Source: Hoskinsella mucinilytica
GTDB taxonomy: Bacteria > Bacillota_I > Bacilli_A > Erysipelotrichales > Erysipelotrichaceae
DNA: 64,000 bases
Direction: 5' to 3'
Assembly (NCBI RefSeq): GCF_045223415.1
Contig: NZ_JBEQZJ010000009.1
Span: 1-64,000, forward strand
Shown piece by piece: positions 26,001 through 33,222 of this stretch (its first letter is position 1; each line of letters starts with the position of its first letter). Below the pieces are notes generated by a model, which was not told the origin of the DNA, made no database searches, and saw only the letters and a program-made list of their open reading frames with translations. Position numbers and translations under genes: made by a program.

Positions 26001-26129
26001 AATGGTGCTCGAGATGATTATAAAGAAGTTGCTAACGAATATGTTGCATCACTCTCATGGGTGAAATATCGTATTGAGCTACGAAAAGCATTTTACGAGA
26101 TGGCTGATCAGATTAGAAATGGGGATTAA
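23064..26129 (+). CDS. hsdR: type I restriction enzyme motor/endonuclease subunit
   Basis: 1021 residues, the usual HsdR size. N-terminal PD-(D/E)XK nuclease (RFDVTLLINGLPIIQIELKK, about 140-160); two RecA-like motor domains with Walker A TTGSGKT (about 299), DEAH box VDEAHRS (about 406), GYTGTP and DQLLTGFDAPELN plus QAYSRTNR; and a helical C-terminal part that docks on the methylase core. It translocates DNA and cuts unmethylated foreign DNA. It starts 1 base after the half-S gene. All motifs look intact. Confidence 0.95.
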   Translation: MSDYKSKSESAFEREVIDYLTTIGGVKQWEYKKDIKTTDQLWNNFKNILEQNNQTRLDYPLSITEFNQVRKIITSIEDPYRAGQFLYGVNGVSEIEIDLDNGKHVFLTVFDQAQVGGGNTVYQVVNQIERPKVIDGKPNRRFDVTLLINGLPIIQIELKKALHSTSESLNQMEQYIAEKQYSGIFSTLQILIAMTPYDVRYMANTKLENFNRAFAFNWQNEDNAHPVRSWKTFADNVLSIPMAHDLATRYMVLDGTKNKECIKVMRPYQVYATKRVLEKVRKHDFSYDNGKLGYIWHTTGSGKTITSFKTAWLASRLSNVDKVIFLVDRIALTDQTADAYKAYDPVAGFEEKLGVVSDTANISDLHNKLTKKSDKNIIVTSIQKMSRYVERDSFKPLSQNILFIVDEAHRSTGDGTEDKGMLESIRNAISNSAWIGYTGTPRFPETREIFGDILHAYTIKEAIADKNVLGFNVEFKETIAAPQVTTEEEIDDNIRGSVYDYSPDHVKLVVKDIFDNWKKRSNNRKYNGLLTVHVGGNRPSTPRAMEYFDEFTAINSNKPKEDQLKVAVSFSADTSNGKHQLLTNQNLLRAIDTYNGLFGTVFDMKSVKQYTEDLIRRLNKTADDGNYLDLVIVVDQLLTGFDAPELNTLYIDRTLKGGNLIQAYSRTNRIHNYIEKPWGNIVNYRWPKQNEYEMNKAFAIYSNRASADEQLSLEDLKEDNEKSGIISKSFSKVQKEIQEVVRKIAELTDDFAQVPPSEKAQDEVFENLREYNRLLSQLKQYTCDDNGQQISAYDDPEEFYKLIGITEEQEVILTTVIAGELKERRAKKEDIDISQVNLSMVHIHEVTINYDYLVDLIAKMADEVHEDNMIQAKSTREEINLEIAKSDNEKEKSKIRNFVSKIYSKEFTFDDYPAPRNVEKMNQAMDRARKDTVRQMITTFIRTWGLDNSIKPKELEKLIVKHRYGQEDLDKQGELTAIMNGARDDYKEVANEYVASLSWVKYRIELRKAFYEMADQIRNGD

Positions 26130-26162
26130 CATGGGAATAAATTTAATTATAGGAGAGTTTGT

Positions 26163-27437
26163 ATGGCTGATAAGATGAAAAGAGAACCATGTATTCGTTT
26201 TAATGGGTTTACTGAAGTATGGATGCATAGAAAGTTAGGTGATACTTTTATGCATATTCAAAATAATACCCTATCGAGAGCAGCACTTAGTTATAAACAT
26301 GGTGCAGCGCTTAATATTCATTATGGCGATGTATTAATAAAATATGGAGAGGTTTTAGATGTGAAGAAAGAAATTCTTCCATCAATTATCGATGAATCTT
26401 TCATATCTAAATACAAGACATCATTTTTGAAAAATGGAGATGTGATAGTAGCAGACACTGCTGAAGATGAAACAGTTGGAAAGTGTACAGAAGTAGCAGA
26501 AATAACTAACGAGATAGTTATTTCAGGATTACATACAATTCCATATCGACCATTATTTCACTTTGCCTCTGGATATCTTGGATTCTACATGAATTCCTAT
26601 GCATATCATAGTCAACTTTTGCCACTTATGCAAGGAATAAAAGTAACATCTATTTCAAAGAATGCAATGACTAAGACGATGATATCTTATCCTAGATCAG
26701 AATTAGAACAAAAACAGATAGCCACATTATTTAATAATTTTAATAACCTAATTAGTCTTTGTAAGAATAAGCATAATGAATTATTAAATGTAAAAAAATA
26801 CTTCCTTAATAAGATGTTTCCTAATATTGGTAATAATTTACCTGAAATACATTTTTGTGATTTTGCTGAACCTTGGGAGCAGCGTAAGTTGGGGGAATTG
26901 TGCTTAGAAATAGGAGATGGATTACACTCTGCACCTATATATGATGAAAATGGAAGTTATTATTTTATTAATGGAAACAATCTTGTAAATGGTAAAATTA
27001 TTATAAATGAAGCAGAAACACTTAAAGTTTCAAACGAGACATTTAAAAAAAATAATAGTCAATTAGATGGCACTACAATTTTGCTTTCAATAAATGGAAC
27101 TATAGGAAATCTTGCGTATTATCAAGGAGAAAATGTAATGCTTGGCAAGAGTGCTGCATATTTAAAAGTCAAGAATATAGAAAAAAAGTACTTATATACA
27201 GTATTACAGACACCAATGATTTTACGAGAATTTGATTTATTTTTAACAGGTACAACTATAAAGAACTTGGGACTTGCAGCCATTAAAAATACGACAGTTT
27301 ATATACCAATTAAAGAAGAACAAATGAAAATAGGAACATACTTTAACCACCTTGACCACCTTATCACCCTTCATCAGCAGAAGTTAAAAATATTAAATGA
27401 AATGAAAAAATCTTTGATTTATCAAATGTACATATAA
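26163..27437 (+). CDS. hsdS: type I specificity subunit with two recognition domains
   Basis: 424 residues: two target-recognition domains (about 8-185 and 225-385), each ending in a conserved EQ-containing region with a coiled coil (ELEQKQIATLFNNF; KEEQMKIGTYFNHL). This is the classic HsdS layout that reads a bipartite DNA site. The second domain begins with AEPWEQRKLGE, a common HsdS boundary. RBS AGGAGAG near 26151-26157. The two halves are clearly different from each other and from the half-S upstream. Confidence 0.93.
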   Translation: MADKMKREPCIRFNGFTEVWMHRKLGDTFMHIQNNTLSRAALSYKHGAALNIHYGDVLIKYGEVLDVKKEILPSIIDESFISKYKTSFLKNGDVIVADTAEDETVGKCTEVAEITNEIVISGLHTIPYRPLFHFASGYLGFYMNSYAYHSQLLPLMQGIKVTSISKNAMTKTMISYPRSELEQKQIATLFNNFNNLISLCKNKHNELLNVKKYFLNKMFPNIGNNLPEIHFCDFAEPWEQRKLGELCLEIGDGLHSAPIYDENGSYYFINGNNLVNGKIIINEAETLKVSNETFKKNNSQLDGTTILLSINGTIGNLAYYQGENVMLGKSAAYLKVKNIEKKYLYTVLQTPMILREFDLFLTGTTIKNLGLAAIKNTTVYIPIKEEQMKIGTYFNHLDHLITLHQQKLKILNEMKKSLIYQMYI

Positions 27438-27451
27438 GAGGAGGAGTTTAT

Positions 27452-29083
27452 ATGAGTAATGCAAAAGATATTACAGCACAGTTATGGGATATGGCAAATA
27501 AATTACGAGGTACTATGGATGCAAGCGAGTATAAAAATTATATTTTGCCATTTATGTTTTATCGATATTTATCTGAAAACCAAGATAAATATTTGAAAGA
27601 AAATCATCTTGAAGAATTCTATCAAGTGATGAATGAAGAAGAAAAGGAAGAATATCTTGAAGAGTTTTCAAAAGGTATAGGATATGCAATAGATCCGTCA
27701 TTTACATGGGAAAAATTAGTAAGTAAAATTGAAACACATAAGATTAAAGCTAGTGATTTTCAGGATATGTTTGATTCGTTTAATATAAATGCAAAGCGTA
27801 ATCCAATAGCAGCTCCGGACTTTGCAAATGTGTTTTCGGATGTCAATCTTGGTGATACTCGTTTAGGTACTACTACTAATGAACGTGCTAAGGCTTTGAA
27901 TGATATAGTATTAATGATAAATAATTTTAATTTTAAAGATGATTTGGGTCATGATATTTTAGGTAATGTATATGAGATCCTGATTGGTCAATTTGCAGCT
28001 AATGCTGGAAAAAAAGGAGGAGAATTCTATACCCCTCATGAAGTTAGCCAGATTTTAGCAAGAATTGTAACTATGAATGCAAATGAGTCTGGGGAGCAGT
28101 TTAGAGTTTATGACCCTACAATGGGTTCAGGATCATTACTATTAACAGTGCAGAAAGAATTACCATATGGTGATAAACCGGGCAGTGTAGATTTTTATGG
28201 ACAAGAATTAAATACGACAACCTATAATTTAGCACGTATGAATCTAATGATGCATGGTGTTAATTATCGTAATATGGAATTAAAACGTGCAAATACACTT
28301 GATGCTGATTGGCCCTTTTCTGAAAAGGATGGTATTCAGACACCTTTGAAATTTGATGCTGTAGTTGCGAATCCTCCTTACTCACAAAATTGGGATATAA
28401 AAACCATAGATCGTGAAAAAGACATAAGGTTTAAAGGTTATGGAGTGGCTCCTGCCTCAAAAGCTGATTATGCATTTGTTTTACATGGTCTTTATCATTT
28501 AGATAAATCTGGAACAATGGCTATAGTATTACCTCATGGAGTTTTGTTCCGAGGAGGGGCTGAAGGGAAAATTCGTAAAAATATTATTGAAGAAAACTTA
28601 TTAGATGCAGTAATTGGACTGCCAGCAAACCTTTTTTATGGCACAAGTATACCTACTTGTATACTAGTTTTGAAAGGCCGTGAGGCGCGTGGCGACAAAA
28701 AGGATATTCTATTTATTGATGCATCCAACGATTTCAAGAAAGGTAGAAACCAGAATACTCTAACAAAAGATCATATTGATGACATTATTAAGGCTTACAT
28801 GGAACGTATCAATAAAGACAAATATGCTTATGTTGCAACATTAGATGAAATAAAAGAGAATGACTATAATTTGAATATTCCACGTTACATAGATACGTAC
28901 GAGGAAGAGGAAATAAAGCCACTATCAGAAATAGCAAAAGATTTGCAAAAAGTAAATGATGAAATTGCTGAATCAACAAATGTTTTATTTAATATGTTAA
29001 GCAAGCTGGAAGGAACAACAGACGAAACTAAAAAGGAATTAAATGAATTTATTAGAATTTTAAGTGAAGGTAAGGAAGAATAA
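27452..29083 (+). CDS. hsdM: type I DNA methyltransferase subunit
   Basis: 543 residues. An N-terminal helical HsdM_N domain is followed by an N6-adenine methyltransferase domain with motif I DPTMGSGSLLL (about 224) and motif IV NPPY (about 310). With HsdS it modifies the host site, and with HsdR it forms the restriction complex. The order S'-R-S-M differs from the common R-M-S or M-S-R orders. RBS GAGGAGG at 27438-27444. A long terminator follows. Confidence 0.95.
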   Translation: MSNAKDITAQLWDMANKLRGTMDASEYKNYILPFMFYRYLSENQDKYLKENHLEEFYQVMNEEEKEEYLEEFSKGIGYAIDPSFTWEKLVSKIETHKIKASDFQDMFDSFNINAKRNPIAAPDFANVFSDVNLGDTRLGTTTNERAKALNDIVLMINNFNFKDDLGHDILGNVYEILIGQFAANAGKKGGEFYTPHEVSQILARIVTMNANESGEQFRVYDPTMGSGSLLLTVQKELPYGDKPGSVDFYGQELNTTTYNLARMNLMMHGVNYRNMELKRANTLDADWPFSEKDGIQTPLKFDAVVANPPYSQNWDIKTIDREKDIRFKGYGVAPASKADYAFVLHGLYHLDKSGTMAIVLPHGVLFRGGAEGKIRKNIIEENLLDAVIGLPANLFYGTSIPTCILVLKGREARGDKKDILFIDASNDFKKGRNQNTLTKDHIDDIIKAYMERINKDKYAYVATLDEIKENDYNLNIPRYIDTYEEEEIKPLSEIAKDLQKVNDEIAESTNVLFNMLSKLEGTTDETKKELNEFIRILSEGKEE

Positions 29084-29120
29084 TCAGTTAGATGTTGTAT
29101 AGGTAATGTTATAGGATAAT

Positions 29121-29188
29121 CAATAAGTGTTGCTCCTTTATTAAAACAAGATATTTTGAATAGGGATAAAGTAACACTTATTGTTTTT
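29121..29188 (+). terminator. terminator of the restriction-modification operon
   Basis: CAATAAGTGTT with its extension (29121-29141) pairs with 29166-29183 (ATAAAGTAACACTTATTG), followed by TTTTT. A long stem with a large loop. Confidence 0.65.
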
Positions 29189-29360
29189 ATTAAATTCTTA
29201 TGAGTCAATACGTTTGCATATAGGTAAAGATAACCAGTAATCAAAGCTATTCAAAAGAAGTAGGTTTGTTGTAGAAAGTTAATCAAAGCTTTTTGAACTA
29301 GAAAAATCCAACAAATAAAGAAATATTAGGTATTTAAGGACTATATGGATTTTGCCACAT

Positions 29361-29412
29361 ATGAACTATATTCTGAAGATGAAATAGCTGAAGAAGAGTT
29401 CAGCTTAATGCT
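29361..29412 (+). repeat. integrase 3'-end direct repeat, copy 2 (gene remnant)
   Basis: A second copy of the last codons of integrase 2; the frame reads YELYSEDEIAEEEFSLMLR and stop, although no integrase body precedes it. The surrounding 29190-29800 is AT-rich, has no credible gene, and contains two similar AAAGGCTTTTT stretches (29634 and 29726). The whole stretch looks like decayed element DNA. Confidence 0.75.
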
Positions 29413-29803
29413 TAGGTGAAAATTGAATTAATTGTGAAAATAAGATTTTTTAACGATTGAAACACTTATGCAGAAAGTATTAAGATTCCCTTATCAAAAG
29501 ACAAAAATAGCATATAACTGCATACAGATGTTTTAACGAATACATGGAGGTAATCAAAAGACGTAGCTATGTCGTGAAAATAGAGGAATGAATAAGATAA
29601 GTTATTTGAAAGTTGCAAAAATCTTAATAAACAAAGGCTTTTTGAAGGTTTCAAGCAAAGTCAAGGTATCGCACCTCACATGAAGAACAAATAGATAGGA
29701 AACCATAGAAATACGTTATAAATAAAGGCTTTTTTGTAAAGGAATAAGAACTGAAAATCAGTTTTTACACCCAAATATTGAAAAGACAGAAGCCAAAGCA
29801 TGA

Positions 29804-29840
29804 AAGAAGAAAATGGAAGTTATCGTTTTCTTCTTTTTTT
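29804..29840 (+). terminator. intrinsic terminator on the + strand
   Basis: AAGAAGAAAA (29804-29813) and TTTTCTTCTT (29826-29835) form a 10-bp stem followed by a T-run. It ends the element remnant and faces the minus-strand gene behind it. Confidence 0.6.
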
Positions 29841-29860
29841 GTTTAATAAAAGAACAATGC

Positions 29861-30058
29861 CTATACATTGTCCTCATTTGAATTATCTCCATTTGTCTCT
29901 AAATTCTCTAATGCATACTCACAAGCCTGTATAACAAATCTTGAAAAAGTAACATCTTGGTTTTCTATTGCCTTTTCAATATCATCAATCAATGATATTG
30001 GAAATCTTATAGTTTTATTTTCTGTTTCTTTTTTATTGGGTTTTAGTTGAAATGCCAT
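29861..30058 (-). CDS. ribbon-helix-helix (CopG/Arc-like) protein
   Basis: 65 residues on the minus strand, starting at the ATG complement 30058, 8 bases behind AGGAGG (complement of 30067-30072); a longer frame to 30094 passes through that RBS. The core KTIRFPISLIDDIEKAIENQ...TFSRFVIQACEYALENL is a ribbon-helix-helix DNA-binding domain. Such proteins are often antitoxins or plasmid/element regulators, but no toxin partner is adjacent. It is the only convincing minus-strand gene in the window. Confidence 0.75.
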   Translation of the reverse strand: MAFQLKPNKKETENKTIRFPISLIDDIEKAIENQDVTFSRFVIQACEYALENLETNGDNSNEDNV

Positions 30059-30342
30059 ATACAATGCCTCCTGTACTTGTATATAGTATTGCAATTAAAT
30101 TTAAAAGTAAGCATTGCATATTATATTGCTGATTATTACGCTACGATATGAATCCAAAGAGCAGACGTCAATAAAGAAAAAACATCTTTATAAACAAGAT
30201 ATGGAGTCTTCTTTTCTCAACGTCATTTAAGATTTAAAATATTTATCATAAGAGTTTTTTAACTATTTTTAAATCGTTAATTATGATATAATTACATACG
30301 AAATTAATAACGAAATAACAAAAAATGAAAGGAGAGGATTAG

Positions 30343-31872
30343 GTGGAGCTAAATAATTTACAAACATTTGTTCATAGTTTGATAGAGAGTAATCGTGCTG
30401 AATGTGATTTTATAGAATACAAGAAATCTTACCAGCAAGAGGATAAGATTTTGAAAACGATTTGTGCTTATGCGAATAATTTTATGAATCGAGATTATGG
30501 TTACTTGTTTATTGGCATTGAAGAACAAGATGAAGGAAGTAATGGAATAAAAGCGATTCCTCTTAGACCTATTACAGGTTTGAAAGAAGGGCAATTAGAA
30601 GTTGCAGAAAATCATATTAAATCTTTATTTAAATATATACAACCAACGCCAACATGTCATTTTATCTGTGATCAAGTGGATGGGAAGTGGTATTTAGTTG
30701 TTGTCGTAGAACCTAGCTATCGTCTAACAGAAGTAACTGAAAAAGGAGCACACGCAACGAAACTTCCTAAAGGTGGGCGTTATATTCGTGTTAACAGAGA
30801 TACAATATTACCTAATACTAGACAGGAATATGAATTATTAAGAAAATTTGCAGGTTACTCATTCTGCGATGATTTTCACGCAACTGCAACACTAGATGAT
30901 TTAAACTACGAATATATGAAAGAATATCTTGTGAAAACAAATGCAGCACAGGATCTAAGAAAACTACCTAAAGAAGAAATGGCTAAAATGCTAAAACTCG
31001 TTGGTGAAGAAGAATCCAATAAAGATAAGATTAAAAATTTTGCATTGTTAATGTTTGCCGATAGACCGGAAGATTATATTCCAGGTGCTCATGTTGAAAT
31101 TATCACTGAAAGCAGAGATGGAACTTCTAGAATGAGTGCAGAAAAGTTTGAAGGTCCTATTTGGATTCAAGCACAACAAGTTAGAAACTATTTCAAAGAT
31201 AGAATTGAACATTCCTATACAATTAGAGAGAGTGGAAATATTTATCATCGCATTGTAAAGAACTGGCCGGATATCGCTTGGAATGAGTTTTCAACAAATA
31301 TGATATTACATAAGAACTATGATAATCCTAATTATGGTGGAATCTACGTTTATGCAGATCATATTTCTTTTGCGAATCATAATCGTCCGTTACCTCCTGT
31401 TTCTATTCAAGATTTAAATGAAAAAAATGTCTTTGATATTCGTGCTTATTTAAATCCGCAAATTAAAGATATGTTTTATAAATTACATTTAATTGAATCC
31501 TATGGTTCAGGTATTCGTCGTGCAAAAACAGCCTTGAAAGAAAATGGGAATGAAGAACCAATATTTTTACCAGATAATGAAATAGATGATTATACACAAG
31601 TAATTATGTATATCAATAAAGAATACAAAAAATATGAGGATCAAGATAATAAACCAATCCAATTGGAAACAATCAAGTTGCCTAAAAATCAACAAATAGT
31701 TTATGATACGATTTTAAATAATCCAGGTTTAAGAATTCCTGCATTAAGTGAAATATGTGGATTAAAAGCCAAGAGCGTTGATAATGCAGTTGTTAAGTTA
31801 AAGAAACAAGATTTGATAAAATATGAAGGATCAAGTAAAGATGGTGGTTACTACTTGAAAAGTAGGGACTAA
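30343..31872 (+). CDS. AlbA_2 (Schlafen-type) / HATPase-like ATP-binding regulator
   Basis: 509 residues from GTG 30343 behind GGAGAGG. N-terminal AlbA_2 domain (about 10-150: ECDFIEYKKS, ICAYANN, GYLFIGIEE), a middle part ending in a GHKL ATPase-like segment (HLIESYGSGIRRAK, about 383-400) and a C-terminal winged HTH (about 445-505). Proteins of this layout are putative transcription regulators or defence-associated nucleic-acid binders. The promoter has TATAAT at about 30283. The 3' end runs into a 12-bp tandem repeat. It lies between the restriction-modification and CRISPR-Cas loci. Confidence 0.8.
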   Translation: MELNNLQTFVHSLIESNRAECDFIEYKKSYQQEDKILKTICAYANNFMNRDYGYLFIGIEEQDEGSNGIKAIPLRPITGLKEGQLEVAENHIKSLFKYIQPTPTCHFICDQVDGKWYLVVVVEPSYRLTEVTEKGAHATKLPKGGRYIRVNRDTILPNTRQEYELLRKFAGYSFCDDFHATATLDDLNYEYMKEYLVKTNAAQDLRKLPKEEMAKMLKLVGEEESNKDKIKNFALLMFADRPEDYIPGAHVEIITESRDGTSRMSAEKFEGPIWIQAQQVRNYFKDRIEHSYTIRESGNIYHRIVKNWPDIAWNEFSTNMILHKNYDNPNYGGIYVYADHISFANHNRPLPPVSIQDLNEKNVFDIRAYLNPQIKDMFYKLHLIESYGSGIRRAKTALKENGNEEPIFLPDNEIDDYTQVIMYINKEYKKYEDQDNKPIQLETIKLPKNQQIVYDTILNNPGLRIPALSEICGLKAKSVDNAVVKLKKQDLIKYEGSSKDGGYYLKSRD

Positions 31873-31896
31873 AGTAGGGACTAAAGTAGGGAGTAA
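31861..31896 (+). repeat. 12-bp tandem repeat (3 units) across the stop codon
   Basis: AGTAGGGACTAA occurs twice in perfect copies, and a third unit differs by one base (AGTAGGGAGTAA). The stop of the ATP-binding protein is the TAA of the first unit. Read one base later, the track would encode K-V-G-T repeats. Confidence 0.9.
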
Positions 31897-32530
31897 AATG
31901 GTTAATTGATTGTGTATGCACTACTTTGTAAGATACTTAATTATTGAAGAATCTATAAATGGCGATGATCATATGAGTATGAAAGCGAAATAATAAAAAA
32001 TGCCTAAAAATTTCTTGAATAATATGGAAAAGGTTTTGATAGAGTAGTAATCATTGTTTTAAATTTTATAATTTTCTGAGATTGTCGCTACACTGTGGAA
32101 ACTAACTCAAAGTGTTTTTCTTGATCGTATTATCGATATTAATTTAAGTTAAGGATAAAGCTGTAAGAGATTTGTATGCCCATGAAACAGCGAACGAAGA
32201 GCTATGATTGAGGTACAAAAAAACAATGTTTTTTTAAAATATATGTGAATCCCTATCCAATGATCCTAAGCTGAAGTAAAGCCTCTAACAACAGCATATT
32301 CATCTATGTTTTTTGTAATCATCTTTTTGTCATCTTTGAAGATGTCTAATGTAATGAGCAATTTAAATAAGAAAATCTTTTGTTTAACGATGGTTAAAGC
32401 ACCATTCAAATTCACTGAAATATAGTGGTAACATTCGCTTACTGATACCATAATAAATGCCTAATACCATATTGTTAAAGTTGATATGATTTTATTGAGA
32501 AACCATAACTTATGTGTATCCTCTTCAGAA
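31897..32530. other. AT-rich intergenic stretch without a supportable gene
   Basis: No RBS-led ORF or conserved motif was seen on either strand. A minus-strand frame of 61 codons (32266-32451) is open, but I cannot identify it; it may belong to the same transposase relic as the next feature. Confidence 0.5.
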
Positions 32531-32850
32531 TTATTTTTTCTTTGCAATTACATTATTCTTCAGCACATTATAGTACAATAAACGTTCATCATGATGACAA
32601 TGAGCACAGTGATAGCAGTTCTTTGTACCCATATAATAATAGTGGGTATTACCGTATCTCTCACAAACATAGCCTTCTAGCCATTACATCAAAAAGAAGA
32701 ACTCTCTACATTTAATGATATCCATATAATACTGGGCGATAAATTCAGCATTAGACATATATTTACCACGACGCTTAATAGAAAATTTCTTATGATTCTT
32801 TTCGTGTTTCCTTGTAAGCACCTTCCTTATACATGAAGTATATCAGGTAT
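32531..32850 (-). pseudogene. remnant of an IS1595-like transposase (N-terminal zinc ribbon)
   Basis: On the minus strand the frame reads ...MSNAEFIAQYYMDIIKCREF, an in-frame stop, then WLEGYVCERYGNTHYYY, YHCAHCHHDERLLYYNV and stop. This is the pattern of the N-terminal zinc-ribbon part of IS1595-family transposases: W-x-(D/E)-G-(F/Y)-(V/I)-C-x2-C-G...YY...Y-x-C-x2-C-H. One Cys of the first knuckle is lost (Tyr), and the frame is interrupted. No catalytic domain or terminal repeats remain. Confidence 0.6.
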
Positions 32851-33171
32851 TGTTACATCATTTATATTTATGTAAAAATTTAAGTTATCTTATATTAGGT
32901 TTGTCTCACGGGATTCACATTATTTGATACTTAATCAAGTAAAGATGAAAAAGCACGTAACTCGTATAAAAGAGAGAAAATTGAAATGTTGTAATTAATT
33001 AGTAAAAAACCACAGAATTTTCACTATGGCTTTTCAGAGACAATAAAATCATTTTATGATTTTAGATCCACGATACTTGAGTATCGACTAATTTAATTTA
33101 TATGATATTAATGAATATGTCAATATTAACATATTATTCAATTAGCTTTTCTCATAAAATGAATTTATACA

Positions 33172-33212
33172 TTGCTTTGCTAAATGAAAGATAGTACAAT
33201 GTAATTAGGAGG
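33172..33212 (+). promoter_or_regulatory. promoter and RBS of the cas operon
   Basis: TTGCTT (33172-33177) and TACAAT (33195-33200) are separated by 17 bases; AGGAGG (33207-33212) follows immediately, so the leader is very short. The 320 bases before it (32851-33171) contain no gene. Confidence 0.75.
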
Positions 33213-33222
33213 CTAACTTATT

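Noticed and set aside
22481..27437. Possible hsdS shuffling between the half-S gene and the full hsdS
   Set aside because: I compared the conserved regions and saw no long identical direct or inverted segments that would support recombination, so the neighbouring integrases are not assigned that role.
29190..29800. Possible gene or small RNA between the restriction operon and the RHH gene
   Set aside because: All frames are broken by stops, no RBS-led ORF is present, and only the integrase-end remnant and short A/T-rich repeats can be recognised.
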